Positions 26,021 through 34,761 are shown, counted from the first letter of the stretch. The stretch: 64,000 nucleotides of DNA from CAYGFH01 sp964356315 (GCA_964356315.1 CAYHHA010000004.1:1-64000), one strand, 5' to 3'. Notes: generated from the sequence alone by a model not told the origin. A program made the numbers and translations.

Positions 26021-27614
26021 TATTCGTCTAGCTACAATCAATACATTGCTACATATTTTGAGGAAATATGCATTTGCATTCGTGCTAATCGGGTTATCTG
26101 TTGTGTCCGTGCTTTCTTTTAACTCTTACCTTTCAAGTGGCCTAGGATTGTCATATAACGATGCTCGAAGCCATCTCGACATAGGAAGACGGGTAGTAGA
26201 AGGGTTGAAGCCTGGCTTGGCGCAATTAGGTTCCGTGTGGCTACCTCTAAACCATATGCTTATGGTGCCACTAATCTGGAATGACTGGATGTGGCATTCA
26301 GGCCTAGCCGGAGCTATTCAGAATATGATTGGATTCGTTATAACAGGATTGGTCATATTTAGACTGTTGGAGAGACTTTCCGTGGGGTTATTAGGAAAAC
26401 TTGTAGCAGTTATTGTATTTGCCGCAAATATAAATATTCTCTATCTACAGTCCACAGCCATGACGGAATTGCTTCTTCTGGCTACCATGACCGTCGGTGT
26501 GTACGAATTAGTATTGTGGCACGAGAATGATAATGTATTGCATTTGGTAAAATCCGCATTTTGGATTATGCTTGCAACGCTTACTCGTTACGACGGATGG
26601 TTCCTCTTGGCCCATGCAGCAGTTCTGGTAATAATACAAACGTGGAGGAAAAAAGGAGCAAAAGCGGTTGATGGGATGTTTGTGCTATTTTGCACGTTGG
26701 GCGCGCTTGGAATTGTACTTTGGGTACTTTGGAACCAGATGATTTTCAAAGATCCATTGTACTTTGCACTTGGTCCTTTCTCAGCACATGCACAACAACA
26801 GCAAATGAAAGAAGCTGGTGTTTTGTTTACCGAGCATAATTTGTATTTGTCTATAAAAACATACTTCTATGCGATGTTCTTTAACACGTATACGTTCCCA
26901 ACACTGCTGGGCTTTTTGGGATTTTTTATATTTATATTTGATACACGCATTTCTAAGCATATTCGCCTTGCTATTACCGCCTTCTGGTCGCCACTATTTT
27001 TTAATATTCTTGCTCTCTATTTAGGGTTTTCTGTATTGTTTGTACAAGGGATTGCGGGAGACACATGGTTTAATGTTCGCTATGGTATTATGCTCGCTCC
27101 AACTATAGCCTTTTTCATAGGATATCTTATAGACCGCGCTGGCAATCTACGTTGGATTTTAGTAGGATTAATAGCTGTTGTTATCTTTTTCGCATTTGTT
27201 AATCAGGATTCCGTTTCTATTGACGATGCCCGTGTAGGAAGTAGCCAAAAAAATGTATCAGAGGTTTCCGGATACTTGGAAAAGCATGCAAAAAATCAAA
27301 AGGGATTTGTACTCATTTCCGCAGCGTCACACGATGCGATTATATTCTCTTCCAATTTGCCGATGAAACGTTTTATTCATGAAGGAACCGGATTGTATTG
27401 GGAAAATGCACTTGCCTTGCCCGACCGGTGGGCAAAATGGATAGTAATGCGCACATATGATGATAATGATCTGACATGGAAAGGCGTGAGCAAATCAATA
27501 GGATTCCAGTACTATAACAAGGTTGCCGCATATCCCTTCGCCGATGTCTATGAACTACAGGCATCAATGAGTGCAAAGCTTAATACAGAGGCAACTCTTG
27601 GTAAACAAAAATAA
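26010..27614 (+). CDS. GT-C type membrane glycosyltransferase
   Basis: 534 residues from ATG 26010, overlapping the previous gene by 11 bases. About eleven hydrophobic helices are present. The first outer loop, SYNDARSHLDIGRRVVEG, followed by GSVWLPLNHMLMVP, is a familiar pattern in GT39-like proteins. A soluble domain of about 120 residues lies at the C-terminus. It is the last membrane enzyme of the operon before the secreted hydrolase-like gene. The likely role is lipid-linked sugar transfer outside the membrane. Confidence 0.75.
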   Translation: MIINIRLATINTLLHILRKYAFAFVLIGLSVVSVLSFNSYLSSGLGLSYNDARSHLDIGRRVVEGLKPGLAQLGSVWLPLNHMLMVPLIWNDWMWHSGLAGAIQNMIGFVITGLVIFRLLERLSVGLLGKLVAVIVFAANINILYLQSTAMTELLLLATMTVGVYELVLWHENDNVLHLVKSAFWIMLATLTRYDGWFLLAHAAVLVIIQTWRKKGAKAVDGMFVLFCTLGALGIVLWVLWNQMIFKDPLYFALGPFSAHAQQQQMKEAGVLFTEHNLYLSIKTYFYAMFFNTYTFPTLLGFLGFFIFIFDTRISKHIRLAITAFWSPLFFNILALYLGFSVLFVQGIAGDTWFNVRYGIMLAPTIAFFIGYLIDRAGNLRWILVGLIAVVIFFAFVNQDSVSIDDARVGSSQKNVSEVSGYLEKHAKNQKGFVLISAASHDAIIFSSNLPMKRFIHEGTGLYWENALALPDRWAKWIVMRTYDDNDLTWKGVSKSIGFQYYNKVAAYPFADVYELQASMSAKLNTEATLGKQK

Positions 27615-27660
27615 CACCATAAGTAGAATACGACTGTTTTCTTTTGATATGATACTACGT

Positions 27661-28899
27661 ATGAGAAATATTCTCCTTACACTCCTATCTATAATAACAG
27701 TATGGTCTGTGCGTCCAGCATATGCGACCGATGAAGTTCAACGTGCATCGTGGTGGAGCGTGCAGTCGATTGACACGATGAAGTACTCTCGGGATCTTGC
27801 GCGTGAGAAATTGGGAGATACTTCATTTGATACGGTTATAGAAGCTCAAATGCAATCGATAGCAAAAACAGGCGCGACTCATGTAGCCATTGCTACACCC
27901 TACGACGAAAAATTTGTGAGCGTACTTACCCGTTGGGTGGATGCAGCTAGACGTCATAACCTGAACATTTGGTTTCGGGGAAACTTTTCTGGGTGGGAAA
28001 AATGGTTTGATTTCAAACGGATGACGCGTGAAGAACACCTTGCCCTCACCAAGCAATTTATCAAGGGGCACGCTGAGCTGTTTGAAAACGGGGACATATT
28101 TACCCCATGTCCGGAATGTGAAAATGGCGGACCAGGAGACCCCCGGCAAACTGGGGACATAGAAGGACACAGACTTTTTCTGATAGCCTCTTACAATAGT
28201 GCTACTCAGGCATTTCGTGATATTGGTAAGGGAGTTGAAGTTGGATACTTTTCCATGAATTATGATGTGGCCAAGGCCGTGATGGATAAACGAACCACAG
28301 AGGCGTTGGGAGGCATAGTCACCATTGATCATTACATAAAGTCTGCTACGCAAATAGCTGTAGATGCCAGAGTTATTGCTCAGCAGAGTGGCGGAAAGGT
28401 GTTTATCGGAGAATTTGGAGCACCAATTCCTGACCTGCATGGGAACATGACGGAGGAAGAACAGAATACATGGGTTCAAGAAGCATTAGACGCTCTTGCT
28501 CGTGTACCCTCAGTTATCGGAGTAAACTATTGGGTAAATGTCGGTGGTTCAGCACAACTCTGGAAAAGCGATGGAAGTGCAAGGCTCGCTGTAGAGACAC
28601 TTACTAAAGCATATCGACCTCGTACTATCATGGGGTTTGCGAAAAATCAGTACCATAGGCCCATAGCGAATGTGGAAGTTGCTACAACCCACAGAAAAAT
28701 TGTCACAGACAGAAACGGGTACTATTACCTACCGATACTAGACGATGATGATGCAATACATATTCGTTTCGAAAACTACCCTCAGGTTACGAAACAAATT
28801 TTAGAATCTGATACGCAAATAGACATCATCGTCCCAACTCCTAAGAAAAGCTGGTTTGCGTCAATGATAGCCTTTATTCAAAATTTATTGACTAAGTAA
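27661..28899 (+). CDS. Exported glycoside-hydrolase-like TIM barrel with a C-terminal beta domain
   Basis: 412 residues from ATG 27661. A signal peptide ends near VRPAYA. The barrel (about 30-310) has FRGNFSGWEKWF, PCPECENGGPGDP, and VFIGEFGAP, which resembles the nucleophile strand of clan GH-A enzymes, then GVNYWVNVGG. Residues about 330-395 resemble a carboxypeptidase-regulatory-like beta sandwich (GFAKNQYHRPIANVEVAT). A C-terminal hydrophobic stretch may anchor it. The extended -10 TGA-TATGAT (27645-27653) lies seven bases before the ATG. It may trim the glycan made by the upstream enzymes; that is inference. Confidence 0.65.
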   Translation: MRNILLTLLSIITVWSVRPAYATDEVQRASWWSVQSIDTMKYSRDLAREKLGDTSFDTVIEAQMQSIAKTGATHVAIATPYDEKFVSVLTRWVDAARRHNLNIWFRGNFSGWEKWFDFKRMTREEHLALTKQFIKGHAELFENGDIFTPCPECENGGPGDPRQTGDIEGHRLFLIASYNSATQAFRDIGKGVEVGYFSMNYDVAKAVMDKRTTEALGGIVTIDHYIKSATQIAVDARVIAQQSGGKVFIGEFGAPIPDLHGNMTEEEQNTWVQEALDALARVPSVIGVNYWVNVGGSAQLWKSDGSARLAVETLTKAYRPRTIMGFAKNQYHRPIANVEVATTHRKIVTDRNGYYYLPILDDDDAIHIRFENYPQVTKQILESDTQIDIIVPTPKKSWFASMIAFIQNLLTK

Positions 28900-28977
28900 A
28901 TAGTAGTTTGCGATACAGTACATTGGTATGATATAATACTATCATAGTAGATCTCTGCCGTACTACTGATATTCTCT

Positions 28978-29661
28978 GTGAATATACACGCTCGAATACA
29001 CATTGCTATTATAATCTTAACTATCGCGTTCGTTGCTAGTCCCGTATACGCGGTTTCGACCCCGAATTTTCCATTCTGCAACAATCCACAAGCACCTCTG
29101 AGGGTATCATATCGAGCAGGAACACACGGAATTGTGGGAAGTAGTACAGCGCTCGAAGGATCTGATTCAGTATATCAGGCTTCCGATATGACGGTTTTGC
29201 AATGCTTCTGCTCAGTAAACGGTGAGGGTATTCAAACGAATTGGTGGAAGGCCTCCTCACTTACCGAAGAGCAGGTGCAACAGTTGAAATCTGAGGGATG
29301 GAATTATATTCCAAATGGTGGAGTATGGGGACTGGACAGCGATCCATACGTTGCAAAAAATTTGAATTACAGCTGTTTGTCTAGAAGTGGAGACACAAGT
29401 GGACCAGGAGATGGCAGATCCGACGGTCTTTCTGATGGACGCTCAAGTTGCCCAGAGTGCAACAGTGCAATTGGCGGTGGAGATGTGCTTGGAATTTCTA
29501 CGGATGGACAGGTGCTTGGGCTGGCAACCACAGGAGATATGTTAATTATTCTTTCATTGTTTGGCTGTTCCGCAATATTTTTCTTTATTGGCATCAAGTT
29601 AAACCAAATGAAATCTGACGAACATGATTCTTTGGAGTGCCATGAAACAAGTACTCGGTAA
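28978..29661 (+). CDS. Secreted sortase substrate with LATTG sorting signal
   Basis: 227 residues from GTG 28978. A signal peptide ends near SPVYA. The mature region has six or more cysteines (FCNNP, LQCFCSV, YSCLS, SSCPECN), so it is probably disulfide-rich, followed by a Gly/Asp/Ser linker. The C-terminus has LATTG, a hydrophobic helix (DMLIILSLFGCSAIFFFIGI) and a charged tail: the three parts of a sortase sorting signal. The LAxTG form is that of class E sortases. The sortase gene overlaps its 3' end. A promoter with TATAAT lies about 45 bases upstream. Confidence 0.75.
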   Translation: MNIHARIHIAIIILTIAFVASPVYAVSTPNFPFCNNPQAPLRVSYRAGTHGIVGSSTALEGSDSVYQASDMTVLQCFCSVNGEGIQTNWWKASSLTEEQVQQLKSEGWNYIPNGGVWGLDSDPYVAKNLNYSCLSRSGDTSGPGDGRSDGLSDGRSSCPECNSAIGGGDVLGISTDGQVLGLATTGDMLIILSLFGCSAIFFFIGIKLNQMKSDEHDSLECHETSTR

Positions 29662-30214
29662 GCTCTTCATTATCGTATCCGTCATGTGTATGTTCTATGG
29701 ATCGTTCCTTTTATGGAGACGCTCTGACTCTCGGTATTTCAAGTTGGTTAAAGCCCAAAACACACTAGCTCAAATGCACTCGTATGCCGATGCGATGCCT
29801 ACGAAAATTACTATTCCAAGTATTTCTGTGGATCTCCCTATAGTTCCATCAAAGATTTCCAAAGGCGTGTGGGAAGTGTCGACGATCGGCGTTTCTTATA
29901 TAGCTAAATCTCCCATACCAGGGGATATCGGAAACAGTATTTTGTACGCACATAACTGGCCCACGTTGCTGGGAAATTTGGCAAAAGTTAGACCAGGAGA
30001 CAAAATAACCATCTCGTATCAACATGGAAAACCAAAGATATTTACGGTGCAATTTATCAATACCGTATCACCTGAAAGTAGCTCAGTTCTTTTTCCTACG
30101 ACCGATCGTCGTATCACTCTGTATACCTGTACTGGGTTTTTGGATTCAAAACGATTGATTGTAACTGCTGTGTTGGATTCCTATTCTGAAGAACTATCAC
30201 TTAGCGCTCGATAA
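29642..30214 (+). CDS. Sortase
   Basis: 190 residues from ATG 29642, overlapping the substrate gene by 20 bases. An N-terminal membrane helix (about 5-25) is followed by the sortase beta barrel. ITIPSISVDLPI opens the domain, SILYAHNWPTLLG carries the catalytic His, ITLYTCTGF carries the catalytic Cys, and the SKRLIVTAVL strand supplies the Arg. The enzyme cleaves the sorting signal after Thr and attaches the protein to an amine on the cell wall or another surface protein. The adjacent LATTG protein is the obvious substrate and the only one seen in this window. Confidence 0.92.
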   Translation: MKQVLGKLFIIVSVMCMFYGSFLLWRRSDSRYFKLVKAQNTLAQMHSYADAMPTKITIPSISVDLPIVPSKISKGVWEVSTIGVSYIAKSPIPGDIGNSILYAHNWPTLLGNLAKVRPGDKITISYQHGKPKIFTVQFINTVSPESSSVLFPTTDRRITLYTCTGFLDSKRLIVTAVLDSYSEELSLSAR

Positions 30215-30244
30215 TTTGTATCCGCCGAAGTATACTATCTGGAA

Positions 30245-30760
30245 ATGCTTGAATATATATTTTTGATATTACAGCTACTATTTGCAGTCTACCTTATCTA
30301 TTATATTGTAGCGTTCCTGTCCGGCGCCCCGTTCGTCCCGTCCTCAAATGCCACTGCCAAAAGCATGATAGCGCTCTCTCAACTCAAAAAAGGAATGATC
30401 GCCTATGATTTAGGATCGGGAGATGGGAAATTATTGTGGCCAATTTCCCAAACAGGTGCCAAAGCGATCGGAGTGGAGATTAATCCACTCTTGGTGCTCT
30501 ATGGCAATGTTCGAAAATTTCTCCATCCCAATCGAACGCTCATTTCTATCAGATGGAGAAGCTTTTGGTCTATGACATTCTCTGATGCCGATGTGCTATT
30601 TATTTACCTTCTCCCGCTTCGTATGGAGCGCCTGGAAAAGAAACTGGCCCACGAATGCAAGAAGGGCACTCTTGTGGTGTCAAACAGTTTTTTGTTTCCG
30701 CACTGGAAGATTGTGAGACAAGATGATGCAAATCATGTCTATGTCTACAAAATTCCCTGA
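30245..30760 (+). CDS. Membrane-anchored SAM-dependent methyltransferase-like protein
   Basis: 171 residues. One N-terminal transmembrane helix (about 4-27) is followed by a small Rossmann methyltransferase domain. AYDLGSGDGKLLW is motif I for SAM, GVEINPLLV is motif II, and DADVLFIYLLP fits motif IV. The substrate is unknown; this short anchored form is recurrent in reduced bacteria. TATACT (30231-30236) lies eight bases before the ATG, so the mRNA should be leaderless or nearly so. Confidence 0.75.
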   Translation: MLEYIFLILQLLFAVYLIYYIVAFLSGAPFVPSSNATAKSMIALSQLKKGMIAYDLGSGDGKLLWPISQTGAKAIGVEINPLLVLYGNVRKFLHPNRTLISIRWRSFWSMTFSDADVLFIYLLPLRMERLEKKLAHECKKGTLVVSNSFLFPHWKIVRQDDANHVYVYKIP

Positions 30761-30780
30761 ATGGGGAGTACAATATCTGT

Positions 30781-31353
30781 ATGAACGACACACTGTTTGA
30801 CGGACAGCAAGAAGGCGAGCGCATCCTCTACACGGTACATGAACATCCGCTCTCAGCCTATATTTCGTATGTCACCATCGCTTTGATTGCTCTTTGTATC
30901 TTTGGGTTCACTGGGCTTATTTCTTCCACCTTTCCCGATGCTTCAACACTTATATGGAGTATAGGCGTTTTGTTTGGCGTAGGAGTGTTGGCTCTCGGAG
31001 CACTGTGGACCAAACGGCATCATGAACAGTCTGTAGCGTATATAACAGACAGACGCATTATGCGGCTTGAAGCGGTATCACCGTTTTTTGTGGCAAAGCG
31101 GGCGCTGTTTTGGAATGAGGCGCTCAAAGCAAAGGCGGTGACGAAAAACGTATTTTGGAAAATCCTCAACATTGGCATGGTGGTAGTAGAGACGCAGGTG
31201 CCAGAGCAAGGTGAGGTGAGACTCGGAAATGTGTATTATTACGATGATTTGGTAAACTATATAGATAAGATCTTATATCTCTTTAAAAATACTCCGAACG
31301 AAATTATCGCTCTTCGCCCCTTTGTCCCCAAGCCAAAAGGAAAAAGGGATTAA
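30781..31353 (+). CDS. Bacterial PH-domain (bPH2/YdbS-like) membrane protein
   Basis: 190 residues. After a short N-terminus with GERILYTVHEHP, two transmembrane helices (about 30-75) lead into a PH-like domain with AYITDRRIMRLEA and a following beta-rich stretch. This is the usual layout of DUF304/bPH2 proteins. The function is not established. TACAAT (30769-30774) ends six bases before the ATG. It probably forms its own transcription unit although it lies only 20 bases after the methyltransferase gene. Confidence 0.75.
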   Translation: MNDTLFDGQQEGERILYTVHEHPLSAYISYVTIALIALCIFGFTGLISSTFPDASTLIWSIGVLFGVGVLALGALWTKRHHEQSVAYITDRRIMRLEAVSPFFVAKRALFWNEALKAKAVTKNVFWKILNIGMVVVETQVPEQGEVRLGNVYYYDDLVNYIDKILYLFKNTPNEIIALRPFVPKPKGKRD

Positions 31354-31355
31354 TT

Positions 31356-31667
31356 TTAGGAAAAGTGTGAAGCGCGATGTGTGAGAATATTTCCCCACGT
31401 CATGCATTTTTCAGCCCACGCATCTGTATGTTCAGGTTTGACCTGACCCTCCAAGTAAAGAGCATTAAACTTGGGTAAAAATGCTTGTAGTGTTGGTGAA
31501 AACGCAGGAGGTATCTCCAATGGATCAATGGTTCCAATATAGTCTTTCGTCTGATCCAGAAATAACATGATTCTTATTTGTTTCATATCATAGCCATCGG
31601 CAGCCCAATTTCCGATCCGATTAAGGTTCATGGCAATATCAAGAATTTGTTGCTTTGTTGTTACCAT
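31356..31667 (-). CDS. Small hypothetical protein
   Basis: 103 residues, soluble, largely helical, with one cysteine near the C-terminus. No signal peptide or known motif was seen. It is convergent with the PH-domain gene (two bases between the stop codons) and lies downstream of the interrupted Tat-type gene. Protein-like composition and tight packing support it; function unknown. Confidence 0.55.
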   Translation of the reverse strand: MVTTKQQILDIAMNLNRIGNWAADGYDMKQIRIMLFLDQTKDYIGTIDPLEIPPAFSPTLQAFLPKFNALYLEGQVKPEHTDAWAEKCMTWGNILTHRASHFS

Positions 31668-31718
31668 TGCGTGTTAATGGTACATGATTCCGATTAGTCA
31701 CTCAATTGATCTTGCAAA

Positions 31719-32618
31719 TCACGCATATACTTTTCTGAGACCCGGCGGGGGTATCTCGTACCGGGGAATCGGCGGGATAATAAAATCATCCTCTGCAGTA
31801 TTTTCCAGTATCAAAAGCTCTGAGTCTTCCAGCAGAAAAAATTGTAACCACGGAATATATCCACCCTCCGCTCCCTCCATCCATAATGAGTACTCCGGTA
31901 TGGTGCCTCCACCATCGCCTTCGGCAGCAAATTCCCGATACGGCGTTTCAAAGCCCCGTGAATAGAAGGTTGGGGATTCAGTGATACTTCTTCCGGACGC
32001 AATGGTATTTTTGAGAGAAATCCTCTGAACTGATCGGGTCTTCCGGTTTATCATGGTCATCTGTGGGGTGTCACTATTTGTTTCCAAAAGCAACAATACG
32101 CCATTTATTGTCAAAATAGAGTTACAGTTCACAAAAGGAGCATCTGGTGGAAGATATGTTGAGAGCACGTCACCCGTAAATTTCGCCAGTTCTCTGTCCC
32201 ATACTGCAATGCGTGTTTTTGCTGAAAAAGCATCTATCGATATCCGGACAACATCTCCACCGGGGGCAATCCGGACTACCTCCTGAGATATCGGAGCCTG
32301 TTGCATTCGTATATCCAGCGAACCCCATGGATTTGGTTCGGGTGGCTCAGGCTCAAAAGCTTGACTGACTTCAGAGCCGGGAATTTTCCGTATTCCTCTC
32401 TCATTTACGGTTGCATAATAGGACAGCGTTGAATTATCGTATACGTTTCTCTCATACACAATGACAATTCCATTTCCTGCCATTCCCACATGATCAAGCA
32501 CATACCCTTCATTGGGATAGATGACATTTAAATGCACAACACCATCGGATTCATATATCGCGAGTGCCGGCTGATTATCATTAAAACTTCGAAAGACGCT
32601 TAGTTGTGCAAATGACAC
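31719..32618 (-). CDS. C-terminal part of a split secreted protein (beta-rich)
   Basis: 299 residues from GTG 32618. It is rich in beta-strand-like segments (ALAIYESDGVVHLNVIY, GIVIVYERNVY, RIAVWDREL), which suggests a beta-propeller or repeated-sheet protein. It has no signal peptide. It lies in the same frame as the Tat-type gene upstream, separated only by the TGA at 32634-32636 and five codons. The two are most simply read as one exported protein of about 450 residues interrupted by a nonsense codon. No Shine-Dalgarno site precedes the GTG. Confidence 0.55.
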   Translation of the reverse strand: MSFAQLSVFRSFNDNQPALAIYESDGVVHLNVIYPNEGYVLDHVGMAGNGIVIVYERNVYDNSTLSYYATVNERGIRKIPGSEVSQAFEPEPPEPNPWGSLDIRMQQAPISQEVVRIAPGGDVVRISIDAFSAKTRIAVWDRELAKFTGDVLSTYLPPDAPFVNCNSILTINGVLLLLETNSDTPQMTMINRKTRSVQRISLKNTIASGRSITESPTFYSRGFETPYREFAAEGDGGGTIPEYSLWMEGAEGGYIPWLQFFLLEDSELLILENTAEDDFIIPPIPRYEIPPPGLRKVYA

Positions 32619-32633
32619 ACCACGGTCGGTCAG

Positions 32634-33074
32634 TCACTCAATTGCCTGAGTTTCCGGATACTCCGGATTATACGTGCTGTCTTGTGAACTCTTCATAAAC
32701 CACAGCGCGTCGGAAAATGCATTTGCATTATCTCTGGCAAGGACTGCCGAATAGACCGCTCCATTGTCCGGAGAAATAGTATAGTCAGATGGATCAATTT
32801 TACGTGCGGCAAAACCATTTTTCAGTTGTGACAACGTTTCGGGGGTCAATACATCGCGAAGCGATGTATGAGCTGGTACCGTGTAGGAAGCGACTGAAGA
32901 TTCAATTACATTCAGAGGTACCTGACACGACACGCCAAGCTCAGACTCGATGCAAATTGGCGTTCGTATATCCGGAAACAGTGCTCCAAATTCCGGTAGA
33001 CGCATTGCCCCCGCCAGGACGTATTTGCTCAGCCTCAAAAAATCCCTTCGTGAAAATTTGCCTGTCTCGTTCAT
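32634..33074 (-). CDS. N-terminal part of a split Tat-exported protein
   Basis: 146 residues from ATG 33074. Residues 8-13 (SRRDFL) followed by a moderately hydrophobic stretch form a twin-arginine signal peptide. Two cysteines (PICIES and VSCQVP) follow. A promoter TATAAT lies 14 bases before the ATG. The frame stays open past the TGA at 32634 into the next gene, so this is probably the front of a longer exported protein. No Tat translocase gene is in the window. Confidence 0.6.
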   Translation of the reverse strand: MNETGKFSRRDFLRLSKYVLAGAMRLPEFGALFPDIRTPICIESELGVSCQVPLNVIESSVASYTVPAHTSLRDVLTPETLSQLKNGFAARKIDPSDYTISPDNGAVYSAVLARDNANAFSDALWFMKSSQDSTYNPEYPETQAIE

Positions 33075-33240
33075 CTTCGTATGCCCGTATTATACTATAC
33101 GGTATGGATAGTTGAGAAAAATGCCGTACCATAGAGATATACTGTATACCTCTTTTTCGGGACAAATGGATGGCGAAATACTGCTTCATGTCATTCCGTT
33201 CCATCCGATGGTGGTGTTTATCGGCTAAAATTCCATAGGA

Positions 33241-34055
33241 GTGTTTTATATCCTTTGGTTGGTGTTGTTTTTCGTGTTATCTTCGGCCATGCCTTCCGCA
33301 TCTTCCATTCTTCAAATACTGGGAAGTATATTAGGAATTGCTGGACTTATGGGGCCTACCGGAAAATCAGGAAGTGTAGGAGGGTCCGGTGCAACAGGAA
33401 CCCAAGGTGAAACAGGCCCAACCGGTATGATAGGACCAACCGGATTGCAGGGACTGATGGGTCCATCCGGAATTGGAGATACGGGAGCTACCGGTGCAAT
33501 GGGCCCAAGTGGGGTTCCCGGAGAAATTGGTCAGACGGGAGCAATGAGGAGTACCGGACCAAAAGGATTAGATGGAGAAGATGGTTTACCCGGACAAAAG
33601 GGTGATATTGGAGAAACAGGCCCAACAGGTATGTAAGGGGCAACCGGAGTACAGGGACAAAATGGTCAGAATGGAAGTATGGGTCCGACGGACCATCTGG
33701 ATCTGGGGAAACGGGAGCCACCGGAGCCGTAGGGGCTACAGGACAACAGGGAGTAAAAGGAGATACGGGTTCATCTGGGATTAGCGGAATTAGTAATTGG
33801 GAACGGGTCGTCGGAACATATAGCACTGACGACGAGTCACAAAAAACAGTGAGTGTGGATTGTACGGCGGGAAAGAAATTACTCGGAGGAGGATTTGTAA
33901 CGCAGGATCGAAGTAATTCAGGAAAAATTTTCGTGGCATATAACGGGCCACTCGATGATGATACATGGCAAATTATCGCCGGAGTAGATGGAACGACTTC
34001 GGGAGATGAGAGTTTTTCTATAGCTGCAATTGCGATGTGTGCGAATATTCAATAG
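33241..34055 (+). pseudogene. Collagen-like repeat surface protein, broken by a nonsense codon and a frameshift
   Basis: From GTG 33241 a hydrophobic signal-like segment leads into Gly-X-Y triplets (GATGTQ, GETGPT, GLQGLM and others). The frame meets TAA at 33634-33636 in the middle of a triplet. The triplets continue in the same frame to about 33690, then in another frame (GPSGSGETGATGAVGATG) without a break to the globular C-terminal domain ending at 34055 (WERVVGTYSTDDES, KKLLGGGFV). One triplet near 33550 also reads RST instead of GxT. Two inactivating changes and one glycine loss indicate decay. Intact homologues form trimeric surface fibres. Confidence 0.75.
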
Positions 34056-34076
34056 ACATCTCGTACATGCAAAAAG

Positions 34077-34098
34077 TCCCGCCACAGCGGGATTTTTT
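34077..34098 (+). terminator. Rho-independent terminator after the collagen-like gene
   Basis: TCCCGC (34077-34082), loop CACA, GCGGGA (34087-34092), then six T. Correct position and orientation to end the collagen-like transcript before the next promoter at 34114. Confidence 0.85.
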
Positions 34099-34113
34099 GT
34101 TGTCATCGATTTA

Positions 34114-34143
34114 TTGACACGACAATATTTTCGGAGGTAGTAT
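34114..34143 (+). promoter_or_regulatory. Sigma-70 promoter giving a leaderless mRNA for gene 34150
   Basis: TTGACA (34114-34119), an 18-base spacer and TAGTAT (34138-34143), then six bases to the ATG. Confidence 0.7.
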
Positions 34144-34149
34144 AGAGGT

Positions 34150-34761
34150 ATGTTAACCGATGCGGACATAGAAAAATTAAAAGCAGTCTTTGCCACGAAA
34201 GATGACCTTGTCGCGATGGAAAAGCGCTTCGATGCAAAATTTGCCACGAAAGATGACCTTGTCGCGATGGAAAAGCGCTTCGATGCAAAATTTGCCACGA
34301 AAGATGANNNNNNNNNNNNNNNNNNNNNNNNNNNNNNNNNNNNNNNNNNNNNNNNNNNNNNNNNNNNNNNNNNNNNNNNNNNNNNNNNNNNNNNNNNNNN
34401 NNNNNNNAAAGATGATCTTGTCGCGATGGAAAAGCGCTTCGATGCAAAATTTGCCACCAAAGATGATCTTGTCGCGATGGAAAAGCGCTTCGATGCAAAA
34501 TTTGCCACCAAAGATGATCTTGTCGCGATGGAAAAGCGCTTCGATGCAAAGTTTGCCACGAAAGATGATCTTAAGAAATTTGCTACGAAAGATGATCTCA
34601 ACCGTTTTGCCACCAAAAATGATCTTAAACAAATGAAGAAAGAGATTATCGATGACATCGCAGATATGATCGAAAACAAGATCGTAAAGATTTTAAATGA
34701 ACACGAAATGCGTCTCGATCGACTCGAGAAGCGAGTCGGTGGATTCCCTCCAATTGCTTGA
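34150..34761 (+). CDS. Coiled-coil protein with 17-residue tandem repeats
   Basis: About 203 residues as assembled. The core is a 17-residue repeat, KDDLVAMEKRFDAKFAT, encoded by near-identical 51-bp units. Later shorter repeats (KFATKDDL, RFATKND) lead to a helical C-terminus (about 145-195). The pattern predicts a long helical or coiled-coil rod, as in CCDC90/DUF1640-like proteins. Bases 34308-34407 are N inside the repeats, so the copy number and true length are unknown. Unit identity at DNA level implies recent expansion or homogenisation. The thrS promoter overlaps its last codons. Confidence 0.7.
   Translation: MLTDADIEKLKAVFATKDDLVAMEKRFDAKFATKDDLVAMEKRFDAKFATKDXXXXXXXXXXXXXXXXXXXXXXXXXXXXXXXXXXKDDLVAMEKRFDAKFATKDDLVAMEKRFDAKFATKDDLVAMEKRFDAKFATKDDLKKFATKDDLNRFATKNDLKQMKKEIIDDIADMIENKIVKILNEHEMRLDRLEKRVGGFPPIA
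34308..34407. other. Scaffold gap of 100 N inside the 51-bp repeat array
   Basis: Exactly 100 N between identical 51-bp repeat units of the coiled-coil gene. The assembly probably collapsed here, so the gene length is not reliable. Confidence 0.9.

Noticed and set aside
32634..32636. TGA recoded as glycine, tryptophan or selenocysteine
   Set aside because: TGA is the normal stop of many intact genes here, and no SECIS-like hairpin was noted after it. A nonsense change or error is simpler.
34103..34636. Long open frames on both strands in other phases of the 51-bp repeat
   Set aside because: They are by-products of a repeat whose unit is a multiple of three. Only the KDDLVAMEKRFDAKFAT phase has a promoter, a start and a sensible C-terminus.
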